Positions 28,135 to 39,271 of a stretch of DNA of 64,000 nt are shown piece after piece. Both the position numbers and the translations under genes were made by a program. The notes below the pieces were generated by a model that saw nothing but the letters and a program-made list of their open reading frames with translations, ran no database searches and was not told the DNA's origin. Each line of letters begins with the position of its first letter. Position 1 is the first letter of the stretch. Source of the stretch: Polaribacter ponticola. Its GTDB lineage: Bacteria > Bacteroidota > Bacteroidia > Flavobacteriales > Flavobacteriaceae. The stretch covers positions 2,201,001 to 2,265,000 of the forward strand of contig NZ_JAOSLC020000003.1 in the NCBI RefSeq assembly GCF_026191475.2. The letters run 5' to 3'.

Positions 28135-29397
28135 ATGCAAACAAAACCATATTATTTTCCGAGTTTAGAAAACGTAAAAACGGCTGCTAATAATTTAAAA
28201 GGAGTAGCTTTTGAAACTCCTTTGAGTAAAAATTTTAATTTATCAAAAGAATTAGAAGCAACTATTTTCTTTAAAAGAGAAGATTTACAAGTTGTACGTT
28301 CTTATAAAATTAGAGGAGCATACAATAAAATGTCTTCTTTATCTTCGGATGAAAAACAACGTGGAATTGTGTGTGCAAGTGCAGGAAATCATGCACAAGG
28401 AGTTGCTTTGTCTTGTAAGTTATTACAGATAAAAGGAACTATTTTTATGCCTTCTCCAACTCCAAACCAGAAAATTAACCAAGTAAAAATGTTTGGAGAA
28501 GATTTTATAGAAGTGGTTATTGAAGGAGATACTTTTGACGATGCTTTTAATGCTTCAAAATTAGAATGCGATGCTAAAAATAAAACGTTTATTCATCCTT
28601 TTAATGATGAAAAAGTAATTGAAGGACAAGCAACGGTTGGTTTAGAAATTTTAAATAAAACGCAAGAGAAAATAGATTATGTTTTTGTACCAATTGGTGG
28701 TGGTGGTCTGTCTGCAGGTTTATCCTCAGTTTTTAAATATTTGTCTCCAGAAACAAAAATAATTGGTGTAGAACCAGAAGGAGCGCCTTCTATGCTAACA
28801 TCTATTAGAAATAATAAAAATACCGCTTTAGATAAAATTGATGCTTTTGTAGATGGTGCAGCAGTAAAAAGAGTTGGCGATTTAAATTTTGCTATTTGTA
28901 AACAAAACTTATCGGAAGTAATTACAGTTCCAGAAGGTAAAGTATGCCAAACAATTTTAGATTTGTATAACAAAGATGCAATTGTTGTAGAACCAGCAGG
29001 AGCATTAAGTATAGCTGCTTTAGATTTTTTTAAGGATGAAGTTAAAGGGAAGAATGTTGTTTGTGTAGTAAGTGGATCTAATAACGATATTACAAGAACT
29101 GCAGAAATTAAAGAACGTGCATTGTTGTACGCAAATTTAAAACACTATTTTATTGTAAAATTTCCTCAAAGAGCAGGAGCTTTAAAAGAGTTTGTTGCAG
29201 ATATTTTAGGGACAAATGATGATATTACTCATTTTGAATATACAAAGAAAAATAACCGTACAAATGGAGCTGCAGTTGTAGGTTTAGAATTAAAATCTTC
29301 AGAAGATTTAGAGCCATTAATTAAAAGAATGAAAGCAAATAATTTCTTTGGCGACTACTTAAATGATAAACCAGATTTATTTCAGTTTTTAGTTTAA
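28135..29397 (+). CDS. ilvA: Threonine ammonia-lyase (biosynthetic threonine dehydratase)
   Basis: Deaminates threonine to 2-oxobutyrate, the entry to isoleucine. The 420-residue protein has the PLP lysine K58 in VRSYKIRGAYNK, the phosphate-binding loop PIGGGGLSAGL and SAGNHAQGVAL. After about residue 325 comes a single ACT-like regulatory domain (HYFIVKFPQRAGALKEFVADIL), as in the shorter IlvA class. The ATG at 28135 directly follows the ilvC terminator, leaving a very short leader, so expression may rely on readthrough. It links the thr operon product to ilvDBNC. Confidence 0.93.
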   Translation: MQTKPYYFPSLENVKTAANNLKGVAFETPLSKNFNLSKELEATIFFKREDLQVVRSYKIRGAYNKMSSLSSDEKQRGIVCASAGNHAQGVALSCKLLQIKGTIFMPSPTPNQKINQVKMFGEDFIEVVIEGDTFDDAFNASKLECDAKNKTFIHPFNDEKVIEGQATVGLEILNKTQEKIDYVFVPIGGGGLSAGLSSVFKYLSPETKIIGVEPEGAPSMLTSIRNNKNTALDKIDAFVDGAAVKRVGDLNFAICKQNLSEVITVPEGKVCQTILDLYNKDAIVVEPAGALSIAALDFFKDEVKGKNVVCVVSGSNNDITRTAEIKERALLYANLKHYFIVKFPQRAGALKEFVADILGTNDDITHFEYTKKNNRTNGAAVVGLELKSSEDLEPLIKRMKANNFFGDYLNDKPDLFQFLV

Positions 29398-29482
29398 TTA
29401 TTAGACGTTTCAATCTAATTGTACTCCGAAAACCATTTCGTCTTTTAAACCATAAATAAGATGTTTTAACGTTATTTTTAGT

Positions 29483-29490
29483 TAATTTTG
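29483..29490 (+). promoter_or_regulatory. Candidate -7 box for the gapN-like gene
   Basis: TAATTTTG fits TAnnTTTG, 67 bases before the start codon at 29558. No good -33 match is seen. Confidence 0.35.
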
Positions 29491-29557
29491 AAGAGTAAAT
29501 AATGGTTTATCGGTTTTTAAAATTAGAAGCTTTTAAGCAATTTATAAAATTCAATTT

Positions 29558-31150
29558 ATGAAGAATACATATAAAGAAATTCCGAACGAATATAAAATTA
29601 CATCACTTGTAAATCAAAATACATATTTGGTTGGTGGTGAGTTAAAAGAATGGAAAGGAGAGACAGCAGAAGTTTACTCAACAATATCATCTACCAAAGA
29701 ATACAAACCAACATTGCTAGGAACAGTTCCTAATTTAACAGGAGACGAAGCAATTGATGCTTTAAATGCTGCTTCTAAAGCCTATGATAAAGGACAAGGT
29801 TTATGGCCAACTATGAAAGTAGAAGGTAGAATTGCAGCTATGGAAAAGTTTGTAGTGCAAATGAAAACCAAAAGAGAAGAAATTGTAAAACTTTTAATGT
29901 GGGAAATTGGTAAAGCTTTACCAGATTCAGAAAAAGAATTCGATAGAACAATAGATTATATCTACGATACTATTGAAGATTACAAGCAAATGGATAGAGA
30001 TTCTGCAAAGTTTGAAAAAAGTAGCGGAGTGCATGCACATATTAGAAGAGGTCCTTTAGGTGTTGTATTATGTTTAGGGCCATATAACTACCCTTTAAAT
30101 GAAACTTTTGCGTTGTTAATTCCTGCTTTAATTATGGGAAATACTGCTGTTTTTAAACCAGCAAAACATGGAGTTTTATTATTATCGCCATTATTAGAAG
30201 CATTTCAAAGTAGTTTTCCTGCCGGAGTTGTAAATATTATTTATGGTAGAGGTAGAACTTTAGCAACACCAATTATGAAAACTGGTTTGGTAGATGTTTT
30301 AGCGTTAATAGGTAACAGTAAATCTGCAAATGCAATTCAAGAAAATCATCCAAAGAAAAATAGATTACGTTTAGTGTTAGGTTTAGAAGCTAAAAACCCT
30401 GGAATTGTTTTACCAGATGCAGATTTAGATTTGGCAATTAACGAATGTTTAGCGGGAGCTACTTCATTTAACGGACAACGTTGTACTGCTTTAAAAATAT
30501 TATATGTTCACGAGCATATTGTAGATGAATTTAATAAACGTTTTGCAGCAAAAGTAGATGCTTTAAAATTTGGAAATCCTTGGGAAAGTGGTGTGAAATT
30601 AACGCCATTACCAGAACCTGGAAAACCTGCCTATATTCAAGAGTTAATTGATGATGCTACTTTAAAAGGTGCAAAAGTGATTAATAAAAAAGGAGGAGAA
30701 ACTACCGAAAACTATATTTTTCCAGCAGTTTTATATCCTGTTTCTAAAGATTCTAGAGTTTTTGAAGAAGAGCAATTTGGACCTGTAACTCCTATCGTTT
30801 CTTTTAAGAACATTCAAGAACCTTTAGATGATATGGCAGCCTCTAATTACGGACAACAAGTAAGTGTTTTTGGTAGCGAAGTAAAAACTTTAGCACCATT
30901 AATAGATACTTTGGTAAACTTGGTGTGTAGAGTAAACTTAAACAGTGCAGCACAACGTGGACCAGATGTATATCCTTTTACAGGAAGAAAAGATTCTGCA
31001 GTAGCAACTTTAAGTGTGCATGATGCTTTGCGTTCTTTTTCTATAAGAACATTTGTTGCGGCTAAAGACACCGATTATAACAATGCTATTTTACAAGAAT
31101 TGTTAGATAAAAAAGCTTCTAATTTTATTAGTACAGATTATATTTTGTAA
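29558..31150 (+). CDS. gapN: NADP-dependent glyceraldehyde-3-phosphate dehydrogenase (GapN-like aldehyde dehydrogenase)
   Basis: A 530-residue aldehyde dehydrogenase close to the non-phosphorylating GapN type, which oxidises glyceraldehyde-3-phosphate straight to 3-phosphoglycerate and yields NADPH. The catalytic cysteine is C309 in [11 protein letters not shown]. The general-base Glu lies in [13 protein letters not shown], the cofactor pocket is [10 protein letters not shown] with VFKPAKHG, and [13 protein letters not shown] is present. The family assignment as an aldehyde dehydrogenase is certain; the GapN subtype rests on overall resemblance. It is a single gene ending in a bidirectional terminator. 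Confidence 0.85.
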   Translation: MKNTYKEIPNEYKITSLVNQNTYLVGGELKEWKGETAEVYSTISSTKEYKPTLLGTVPNLTGDEAIDALNAASKAYDKGQGLWPTMKVEGRIAAMEKFVVQMKTKREEIVKLLMWEIGKALPDSEKEFDRTIDYIYDTIEDYKQMDRDSAKFEKSSGVHAHIRRGPLGVVLCLGPYNYPLNETFALLIPALIMGNTAVFKPAKHGVLLLSPLLEAFQSSFPAGVVNIIYGRGRTLATPIMKTGLVDVLALIGNSKSANAIQENHPKKNRLRLVLGLEAKNPGIVLPDADLDLAINECLAGATSFNGQRCTALKILYVHEHIVDEFNKRFAAKVDALKFGNPWESGVKLTPLPEPGKPAYIQELIDDATLKGAKVINKKGGETTENYIFPAVLYPVSKDSRVFEEEQFGPVTPIVSFKNIQEPLDDMAASNYGQQVSVFGSEVKTLAPLIDTLVNLVCRVNLNSAAQRGPDVYPFTGRKDSAVATLSVHDALRSFSIRTFVAAKDTDYNNAILQELLDKKASNFISTDYIL

Positions 31151-31165
31151 GAATTTTTAAATATT

Positions 31166-31198
31166 GAAAAACCTCCTAATTTTTTAGGAGGTTTTTTT
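31166..31198. terminator. Bidirectional terminator between gapN and the pseudouridine synthase gene
   Basis: ACCTCCTAA / TTAGGAGGT with a 4-base loop is flanked by A5 on one side and T7 on the other, so it can stop transcription from both convergent genes. Confidence 0.85.
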
Positions 31199-31204
31199 AT
31201 GTTT

Positions 31205-32886
31205 TTAAAATTCAGGAGCAATACTAAAACTCATTTTTTCATTTGTAGTAGGATGAAAAAATTCTATAAACTCAGCATGAAGGTGTAATCTACTTGTTTT
31301 TTTGCCATATAAATCATCACCTATAATTGGAGTGTTTAATCCGTTTTTATGTGCTGCATGAACTCTTAATTGATGAGTTCTGCCAGTAATAGGGTAGAAG
31401 TGAACACGCGTTTTACCATTCTCTATTTTAATGATTTCCCATTTTGTTTCTGCGTTTTTACCATATTCAAAATCTACTAATTGTCTTGGTCTATCATCTA
31501 AATCTACTCTTAAAGGAAGCTTAATTGTTCCTTTTTCTTCGGATAAAATTCCATCTAATAATGCTATATATCGTTTTTTAATAGTTCTATTTATAAACTG
31601 ACTTTGTAAAGCTTTATTTGCTTCTTTTGTTTTGGTAAGTAATAAAATTCCAGAAGTAGACATGTCTAATCTATGTACAATTATTGGGCCTGTAGCGTCT
31701 GGATACTTTTCTTTAATTCTAGTGTAAACAGAGTCTTTTATTTCTTTTCCGGGAACCGATAAAAATTCTGAAGGTTTGTTAATTACTAGCATAACATCAT
31801 CTTCATAAATAGTTTCAAACGTTTGTTTTTCTGCTAAATTTTCTAGTAAAAGATTGTCATCCATTTTTAAACCTTCTAACATATGTGATAGAATGGGTTT
31901 GCATCTGCTTTGGCAAGCAGCATAAAAGTTTTTGTGTTTTCTTATAGCGGAGTTAGGTGAAATTCCCCACCAAAATTCTGCCATTGTTATAGGTTCTAAG
32001 TCATTAGCAAAAGCATATTGTAATAATTTTGGAGCAGAACATTCTCCAGAACCTGCAGGCGGTTTTATGGCAGGGTTATTAAATATATCTAATAAGTTTT
32101 TTAGTTCTTTCTGTTGATTTAAAAACGCGTATTTACTAAATAATGTTTGCTGTAAGTAATTCGATTTTTCTCTTCGTTCTTCTTTTAACGATGCAATTTT
32201 TTGCTCAATAGAAATTAATTCTTTGCTTATTTTTTCTGTTTTAGAGTTGTAATATTCTTGTAACTCTTTATAGAAAAACTGATTATTAAAACTCTCTTGT
32301 TCAAGTTGTTTGGTTAAGGTTTTAAATTCAATATTATTAGAAGTTGAAAGTGCCTTTTTCTTTCTGATTTTTCTATCAGATTTAGCCAATTTCATTTTTT
32401 TCTTTGATATTCTAAATCATCAGCTATTTCTTTATTGGTTTTATTTACTAAATCTTTTAAGGCTAAATAGTGTTCGCTATTTTCTAAAATTGTTAATTGA
32501 TTGTTTATTTCATCAATTTCTAATTCTCCTTTTATGTAAAAACTACCTTCAGTTCTCATGTTAAAAACAGGAGGTACAAATTTAATAGGTAAACTTTTAT
32601 CTGCAAGTTTACCAGAAAATGCAGCCAAATAGCCAATTTTATTTTCTTTGTTTTTAACAACCAATACACCAAACATTTTACCCACAGGTAAATTTGTTTT
32701 AGATGTATCTAAACCAAAATTATGTTTAAAATCGGTTTGAGATTCTAAGTAATCTTGCAGCTCATTTGTTGCAATTTTTGCAAGTTGATGAGGTTTGTAA
32801 TAAAACGGAAATGTAAATTTTTCTGGCAGGAGTATTTTAGAAATATCAGTTTTAAAAGACTGATAATGAATATTTTTTTGATTCAT
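31205..32886 (-). CDS. RluA-family pseudouridine synthase with N-terminal extension, frameshifted
   Basis: Converts uridine to pseudouridine in rRNA or tRNA. Two reading frames together make one flavobacterial family protein of about 560 aa. The first (32886 to 32392, 164 aa) is the extension with FTFPFYYKPHQLA and GKMFGVLVV. The second holds a coiled-coil stretch, then the catalytic IVHRLDMSTSGILLLTK (Asp of HRLD) and a ITGRTHQLRVH segment. They join if one A is added to the seven-base run at 32395-32401; the span is one base short of a multiple of three. It overlaps the upstream LtaS-like gene by one base. Two separate overlapping genes are the alternative, but the family is normally one chain. 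Confidence 0.8.
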
Positions 32887-34856
32887 TATTTATTGAATTC
32901 TGTATTTTTTAATCCGCCGTTTTTAAATAATTCAAAAGCAGATTGATAATAAGAAATCGTTTCCTTTAAGAAAATAGTATCTGTTTTTGTAGTTGTAAGT
33001 TCGTTTTTTTCTTTATCCCAAAGATAAGAAGTGTGCTGTTTTTGTGTTTCTAAAATTAATAATTTATTAGGTTTTAATAGACCAACTTTTCTGTGATTTC
33101 CTATAAAAGCTCGTTCATCATTTGGTGTCATTTTAGAAATATCTTTACCAAAAAGAGTAGAGTTGTAGTTCCAGTTTAAATATCCAAAAAGTGTAGGAAA
33201 AATATCTATCTGAGAAGATAATTTATCAATCTCTTTTGGAGTTTCGTTTTCTAAATTAAAAATGTAAGCAGGAATATGATGATTTTGAACATTAATTTCT
33301 GTTCTACCAGCGCTATATGCACAATGATCTGCCATTACAATAAATACTGTGTTTTTAAACCAAGGTTTGTTTTTTGCTTTTTCAAAGAATTGTTCAAAGG
33401 TTTTATCAGCATATTTTACTGCGTTTTCTCTTGTTTTTTCATCAGACTTTATAACACCTTTTGGGAAAGAATAAGGGTGATGATTAGAACTTGTCATTAC
33501 AAAATTAAAGAAAGGTTGTTTACTTTTATATTGCTCATCAACCGTTTTTATGAGTTTATTATATACATCGCCATCACATGCTGCCCAGGCATTTTCAAAC
33601 GTTACTTCATTGTCCTCAATTCGATTTCTTTTAGTAGGTAATTTTTCTGCTAATCTGTGTGATTTTTTTCTATCAACGATATCAAAACCGTTATAACTAA
33701 AATAGTTTGTCATATTATCAAAATGACCATCACCACCATATATAAAAGTTCTCGAGTATCCTTTTTGCTTAAATACTTCTCCAATAGTAAAAAGATTATC
33801 GTTGTTTTCTCTTTTTACGATACTTCTACCTGGTGTTGGCGGAATAGCTAAACTTATGGCTTCCATTCCTCTAATCGTTCTTGTACCTGTTGCGTATAGA
33901 TTTGTGAAAAAGATAGATTTTTTAGCAAGAGAATCTAAAGCTGGAGTCCAATTATCTTCACTGCCAAAACGTTCCATAAAACGAGCATTTAAACTTTCTA
34001 AACCAATAAAAATAACATTGGGCTTTTGCTCTATTCCAATATTTTTAGTGTAACGTTTAATATTTTTTCCAAAGTTTAATAAACTATCATTCTCCGCTTT
34101 TATTGAGTTTCTTAATATGGAATAATTTTCATTAGGTGAAATCGTAACATAAAAATCTTTAAAGTTTAACTCATTACTTTTATAGGCTGCAAAAAAAGAA
34201 TAAATACCAGACTTTGCTAATTCATTTTCATTAACATTCGTAAAGTTTTCAGCTTGAACGTTTTTAATATTTATATGAAATAGAATAACTGTTAAAAGTA
34301 GAATTGTAAAAGGAATTATTTTTGCCTTAAAAGAGTCTGAGTTTTCAAATGTATTTTTATATGCGTCTCTTTTTTTTGCAAATTTTATTGATAAAATCAA
34401 TACTAAAACTATAAAACTAATTACAAGAGGTAAAGGAAAACTTTGGTGTATGTTTTCTACAACTTCATATGTGTATAATAAATAGTCTACAGCAATAAAA
34501 TTAAACCTTCTTTGGTACTCTAACCAAAAAGGGATTTCAGCTAAAAATGAAAAGGTAATTATAAAGACGAATAGTCCGAAAGAGAATTTAGTAATGATCT
34601 TATCTAGTTTACTACCGTGAAATTTAACAGGTATTAATAATAGATAAAAAGCATAAAGAGCTAAAAAATAAGCTAAAGAACCAATATCAAAGAATAAACC
34701 AATTCCTAAAATTTTGATTAAATTAATAAATGAAAAATCAATATGATTAAATGCATAAAAGTATAAACAAAGCCTAACGATAAATGCGAATGTTAAATAA
34801 ATAAAAGCAAATGTTTTTAGTAAACTAAATCGTTTTGGTAAAATTCTATTTATCAT
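32886..34856 (-). CDS. LtaS-like sulfatase-fold membrane protein (phosphoglycerol/phosphoethanolamine transferase family)
   Basis: A 656-residue protein with about five hydrophobic segments in the first 190 residues, then an extracytoplasmic sulfatase-fold domain. Metal and nucleophile motifs of the LTA synthase superfamily are visible: FIGLESLNARFMERFG, NLYATGTRTIRGMEA (Thr nucleophile), FIYGGDGHFDNM and VMADHCAYS. In Firmicutes the family polymerises glycerol-phosphate; in Gram-negatives relatives decorate periplasmic glycans or lipids. The substrate here is unknown. It lies downstream of the 127-aa gene (33 bp) and overlaps the start of the pseudouridine synthase, so it is part of a polA-headed run of genes. 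Confidence 0.8.
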   Translation of the reverse strand: MINRILPKRFSLLKTFAFIYLTFAFIVRLCLYFYAFNHIDFSFINLIKILGIGLFFDIGSLAYFLALYAFYLLLIPVKFHGSKLDKIITKFSFGLFVFIITFSFLAEIPFWLEYQRRFNFIAVDYLLYTYEVVENIHQSFPLPLVISFIVLVLILSIKFAKKRDAYKNTFENSDSFKAKIIPFTILLLTVILFHINIKNVQAENFTNVNENELAKSGIYSFFAAYKSNELNFKDFYVTISPNENYSILRNSIKAENDSLLNFGKNIKRYTKNIGIEQKPNVIFIGLESLNARFMERFGSEDNWTPALDSLAKKSIFFTNLYATGTRTIRGMEAISLAIPPTPGRSIVKRENNDNLFTIGEVFKQKGYSRTFIYGGDGHFDNMTNYFSYNGFDIVDRKKSHRLAEKLPTKRNRIEDNEVTFENAWAACDGDVYNKLIKTVDEQYKSKQPFFNFVMTSSNHHPYSFPKGVIKSDEKTRENAVKYADKTFEQFFEKAKNKPWFKNTVFIVMADHCAYSAGRTEINVQNHHIPAYIFNLENETPKEIDKLSSQIDIFPTLFGYLNWNYNSTLFGKDISKMTPNDERAFIGNHRKVGLLKPNKLLILETQKQHTSYLWDKEKNELTTTKTDTIFLKETISYYQSAFELFKNGGLKNTEFNK

Positions 34857-34889
34857 TCTATACTCTTTTTTTATTTAAGTTTTTAATTA

Positions 34890-35273
34890 TTAGATTTCAC
34901 TAGCAGATGGAGAAAACAATAAATCAGTTGGGTTATCTAGGTCATATAAATATTGATATGATCTTGTTTCTTTCTTACAAAAAGGTTCTATTAACCTTAT
35001 CATTTTATTAAAACCTTCTAAGGTTAATATGCAAAAAAATGTTTTACCGTCTTTAGTTAAGATTCCTTCATCAGACTTAAACAAACCAAATATTAAATTA
35101 CAATTTATTGTTGTTATAAAATTTACTTTAGATACATCTAATTTTTGCTTTTTAGAAATAACAATATCTTCTAAAAGAGTTTTAAACTTAATAGCTTCTG
35201 CTTTGTTAAAGTTATAAAGTCGTACAACATTTTCGTCTAAACCATTTACGTTTTCTATATAATCTAATTCCAT
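34890..35273 (-). CDS. Small conserved protein of unknown function
   Basis: A 127-residue, probably cytoplasmic protein, rich in Lys, Asp and Phe, with no signal peptide, membrane segment or motif that I recognise. Visible features are a central hydrophobic stretch FITTINCNLIFGLF and a C-terminal YQYLYDLDNPTDLLFSPSASEI. It lies 22 bp after polA and 33 bp before the LtaS-like gene, all on the minus strand, so it is probably cotranscribed with them. The gene is supported by position and by codon use like its neighbours. Function is unknown. Confidence 0.6.
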   Translation of the reverse strand: MELDYIENVNGLDENVVRLYNFNKAEAIKFKTLLEDIVISKKQKLDVSKVNFITTINCNLIFGLFKSDEGILTKDGKTFFCILTLEGFNKMIRLIEPFCKKETRSYQYLYDLDNPTDLLFSPSASEI

Positions 35274-35295
35274 TTCTTTTACAGAATTTTTTAAT

Positions 35296-38141
35296 TTAAT
35301 GTGCCTCTAGCCAATTATAACCAATACCTATTTCCACATCTAAAGGAACACTCATTTTAAAAGCATTTTCCATTTCGTGTTTTATAATTGGTTTAATGGT
35401 TTCTAACTCGTCTTTATGAGCATCAAAAACCAATTCATCATGTACTTGTAATAGCATTTTCGATTTAAAACCTTCTTTCTCAAAACGATTATAAATATTA
35501 ATCATAGCTAGTTTAATAATATCTGCTGCAGAACCTTGTATAGGCGCGTTTACTGCATTTCTTTCTGCACCGCTTCTAACCATAGCGTTTCTAGAATTAA
35601 TATCTTTTAAATATCTACGTCTGTTTAAAACAGTTTCTACATAACCGTTATCTCTTGCAAAATCTACTTGAGCGGTCATATATGCTTTTAATTTTGGGTA
35701 GGTTTCGTAATAAGTATCTATTAACTCCTTTGCTTCACCTCTAGATAAATCAGTCTGATTACTTAATCCAAAAGCAGAAACACCGTATATAATACCAAAG
35801 TTTACTGTTTTTGCATTACTTCGTTGTTCTCGCGTTACTTCTTCTAAAGGAACATTAAATACTTTTGCTGCTGTAGAAGCATGAATATCTTCTCCATTTT
35901 TAAAAGCTTCCATCATGGTTTCTTCTTCACTTAAAGCAGCAATAATTCGCAATTCAATTTGAGAATAATCAGCCGCTAATAAAACATATTCCTGACTTTT
36001 AGGAATAAATGCTTTTCTAACTTCACGACCTCGCTCAGTTCTTATAGGTATGTTTTGTAAATTCGGGTTGTTAGAACTTAGTCTTCCTGTTGCAGCAACA
36101 GCTTGCATGTATTGGGTATGAATTCTTCCTGTTTTAGGATTCACTTCATTTGGCAATGCATCTACATACGTACTTTGTAGTTTTTTATATTGACGATATT
36201 CTTTAATATCTCTTATAATTTTATGTTCTTTTTCTAAAGCTGATAAAATATCTTCTCCCGTTTTATATTGACCAGTTTTGGTTTTCTTAGGTTTATCTAC
36301 CAATTTCATGTTCTCGAACAATACAATTCCTAACTGTTTTGGTGATGCTATATTAAACTCTTCGCCAGCTTGTTCGTAAATGCTTTTCTCTAAAGCATCT
36401 ATGTCATTTGTTAATGCTATAGATAGTTCCTTTAAAAAATCAGTATTTACATTAATACCCTCAATTTCCATGGCCGTTAAAACGGAAACTAAAGGTAACT
36501 CTACTTCATTAAATAATTTGGTTACATTACCACTTTCTAATTCTTTTGTAAAATGTTCTTTTAATTGAAGTGTAATATCTGCATCTTCTACTGCATATTC
36601 TGTTTGATCTTTAATTGGAACAACTCTCATAAAAAGTTGATTTTTACCTTTTTTACCAATTAATTCAGTAATTGAAACAGGTTGATAGTTTAAATAAGTT
36701 TCTGCCAAAACATCCATGTTATGGCGCATATCTGGATTGATTAAATAATGCGCAATCATGGTATCAAACAATTTCCCTTTTACAGGCATTTGGTAGTTAG
36801 ATAAAACCTTGATATCATATTTTAAATTATGACCTATTTTTTCAATATCAGATTCAAAAAAAGATCTAAATTCCTCTAGAATAGTTTTTGTTTCTTCTTG
36901 GTTTTCTGGAAAAGAAACATAATAGCCTTTTCCGACTTCGTATGAAAAAGCGATACCAATTAATTCTACTTCCAATGCTTTTAAACCTGTTGTTTCTGTA
37001 TCAAAACAAACCGAAGTTTGTGACATTAACTTTTGGATTAATAATTTTCTTGAAAAAGGGAGTCTATATGCTGATAAAAATGATTGGTGTTTTCTATTGT
37101 TTTAAATCCGGATGCAACAGCTTCTTCTGTTACACTTCCTGTTCCTGGGGCTGCAAATAAATCGAATTGCCCTTCAGTATTTGAAATTGTTTTTTTAACA
37201 CCTTCCTTAGGTTTTTCTTCCGTTTTATTTTCTGTAGTTTTTGCTGCAGTTAGATTCTCTACATTAAAAGTTCTTAAGAAATTAGTTAAAAGGTTTCTAA
37301 ATTCTAAATCGTTAAAAATTTCTGTTACTTTTTCTTTATCAGGTTGGTCTAATTCAAAATTTTTTGCATCAAAAGTAACAGGAACATCTAGCATAATAGT
37401 GGCTAGTTGTTTAGAAAGCAACCCAAGTTCTCCGTTTGCTTCTATTTTTTCTTTCATTTTACCTTTTAGTTCATGGGTATTTGCTAACAAATTTTCCATA
37501 GAACCATATGCGGCTAAAAATTTCTTTGCAGTTTTTTCTCCAACACCAGGTAAACCAGGAATATTATCTGCAGAGTCTCCCATCATTCCTAAGAAGTCGA
37601 TAACTTGTATAGGATCTACAACACCAAATTTTTCTTGCACTTCAGGTACACCCCAAATATCATAACCACCGCCAAAACGAGGTTTATACATACAAATATT
37701 TTCAGAAACTAGTTGAGCAAAATCTTTATCTGGTGTTACCATAAAGGTTTTGTATCCTTCTTTTTCTGCTTGTTTTGCTAAAGTACCAATAACATCATCT
37801 GCCTCAAACCCTTCCTTAACCATTATAGGAATGTGCATAGCTTTTAAAATTTCTTGTATGTAAGGAACAGCTAGTTTTATAGCCTCTGGAGTTTCGTCTC
37901 TATTGGCTTTGTAAGCCTCAAACATTTCTACTCTATCTACACTACCTCCTTTATCAAAACAAACCGCTAAATGATCTGGCCTTTCACGTTTTATTACATC
38001 GAGTAAAGAGTTCATAAAACCCATAATTGCAGAGGTATCTAATCCTTTACTATTTATTCTTGGGTTTTTTATAAATGCGTAATATCCACGAAAAATTAAT
38101 GCAAATGCATCAACAAGAAATAGTCTTTTTTGGTCTGCCAT
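35296..38141 (-). CDS. polA: DNA polymerase I, frameshifted
   Basis: Replicative repair polymerase that removes RNA primers. The first frame (38141 to about 37050) is the 5'-3' exonuclease: LFLVDAFALIFRGYYAF, EGFEADDVIGTLA and GDSADNIPGLPGVGEKTA. The second carries a 3'-5' exonuclease with FDTETTGL and GHNLKYDIKVL, then polymerase motifs A (AADYSQIELRI), B (RSNAKTVNFGIIYG) and C (QVHDELVF). Restoring one T at the five-base run (37053-37057) joins SLF to SRKLLIQKLMSQTSVCF and gives 948 aa. The proofreading acidic residues look intact, unlike in some PolI. Loss of this gene would be costly, so the shift is probably a sequence error. Confidence 0.92.
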
Positions 38142-38218
38142 TATAAAAATATTGAAGTTATAAAACTACAAAAACTTATGCGGTTTTAACTTTACAATTA
38201 ATGACAAATTTTAAAATG

Positions 38219-38260
38219 AATTATAAGGTTCTTTTTTAAAGAAAAAACAACCTTATAATT
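38219..38260. terminator. Long hairpin between the desaturase gene and polA
   Basis: The arms AATTATAAGGTT and AACCTTATAATT pair perfectly and, after a C-C mismatch, continue as T6/A6 around a 5-base loop. It follows the desaturase stop, but no clean U-tract follows on the minus strand, so terminator function is only probable. Confidence 0.5.
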
Positions 38261-38287
38261 TAAAATAATGTAATTATAATTGGTTTA

Positions 38288-39268
38288 TTAAGACGGAATC
38301 ATCCATTTAAACTCAAACTTAGTATCTGGTATTATAATTCTCTCAGTTATTCTATACATTCTATCAGGTAATTTCATTAACCAATCTCTAGCTTTTTCTG
38401 CTTCTGGAGTTAGGTTTTTAATTTTATCAATTTCCCAAGTAGTATTTAATTTTTTTATGATGTCTACATAATCAAATCCTGCATAAACACCAATTCTTTG
38501 AGCTACAACAGAAAAATCATCAAATAATGTCCCTTTAGCTTCATGAGAGTGTCTTAAATGTAATGCTGGCATTACAATTTTATATTTCATCATATCTCTA
38601 AAAGCTAACATCATTTCTGATGGGTCTATCGTAAAAATCTGTTTCACAAAATCTGTGTATGCAATATGGTGACGCATTTCATCACCTGCAATTATTTTAG
38701 ACATTTTAGCTAAAGCTTTGTGTCCTTTCTTACGTGCTATTTTTGCTACATTATTGTGAGAAATATAAGTTGCTAATTCCTGAAAACTTGTATAAACAAA
38801 GTTTTTATATGGATCTGAAGAAGTACCAATATCAAAACCATCTGCAATTAAATGTTGCGTAGTAATTTCTACTTCACGCATATTTACTCTGCCAGATAAA
38901 TATAAATATTTATTTAAGGTATCTCCGTGTCTGTTTTCTTCTGCGGTCCATGCACGTATCCATTTTGCCCAACCATTATCTGGGTCTTGGTGTATACCGT
39001 CTAAATCTAATAACCAAGATTCGTAAGTTGGTAAAGCTTCTTCTGTAATAGTATCACCTACTAATACAACCCAAAAATCATCATCTAACTCTTTAGATAA
39101 TTCTCTAATTTCTTCTACTTCAGAAATAAAAGTATCTTTTTGTGAGTTTGGTAAGAAATCTGTTGGTTGCCAAATTTTTTCTGCAGGAATTAAGAATTTA
39201 TCAACAAAGGTGTCAATATTCTTTTCCAGAGTTTGCATTACTTCTTTTCTAATGTTCTTTATAGACAT
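38288..39268 (-). CDS. Acyl-ACP desaturase (ferritin-like diiron)
   Basis: A 326-residue soluble diiron desaturase that introduces a double bond into acyl-ACP or acyl-CoA. The two diiron motifs are present: EENRHGD near residue 110 and GDEMRHH near residue 196, together with a helical ferritin-like fold. No membrane segments are seen, which separates it from membrane FADS desaturases. It follows the acyltransferase gene by 3 bp on the minus strand, so the two probably act together in making and loading unsaturated fatty acids for membranes. The electron donor may be a ferredoxin such as the one at 52633-52962; that is inference. Confidence 0.9.
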   Translation of the reverse strand: MSIKNIRKEVMQTLEKNIDTFVDKFLIPAEKIWQPTDFLPNSQKDTFISEVEEIRELSKELDDDFWVVLVGDTITEEALPTYESWLLDLDGIHQDPDNGWAKWIRAWTAEENRHGDTLNKYLYLSGRVNMREVEITTQHLIADGFDIGTSSDPYKNFVYTSFQELATYISHNNVAKIARKKGHKALAKMSKIIAGDEMRHHIAYTDFVKQIFTIDPSEMMLAFRDMMKYKIVMPALHLRHSHEAKGTLFDDFSVVAQRIGVYAGFDYVDIIKKLNTTWEIDKIKNLTPEAEKARDWLMKLPDRMYRITERIIIPDTKFEFKWMIPS

Positions 39269-39271
39269 TTT

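Noticed and set aside
32392..32886. A separate 164-aa gene before the pseudouridine synthase
   Set aside because: It matches the N-terminal extension of the same family and joins it exactly by one base in an A-run, as in other genes here.
37084..37665. 193-codon open frame antisense to polA
   Set aside because: The minus strand encodes conserved 5'-3' exonuclease motifs here; the Ser/Val-rich translation is a shadow.
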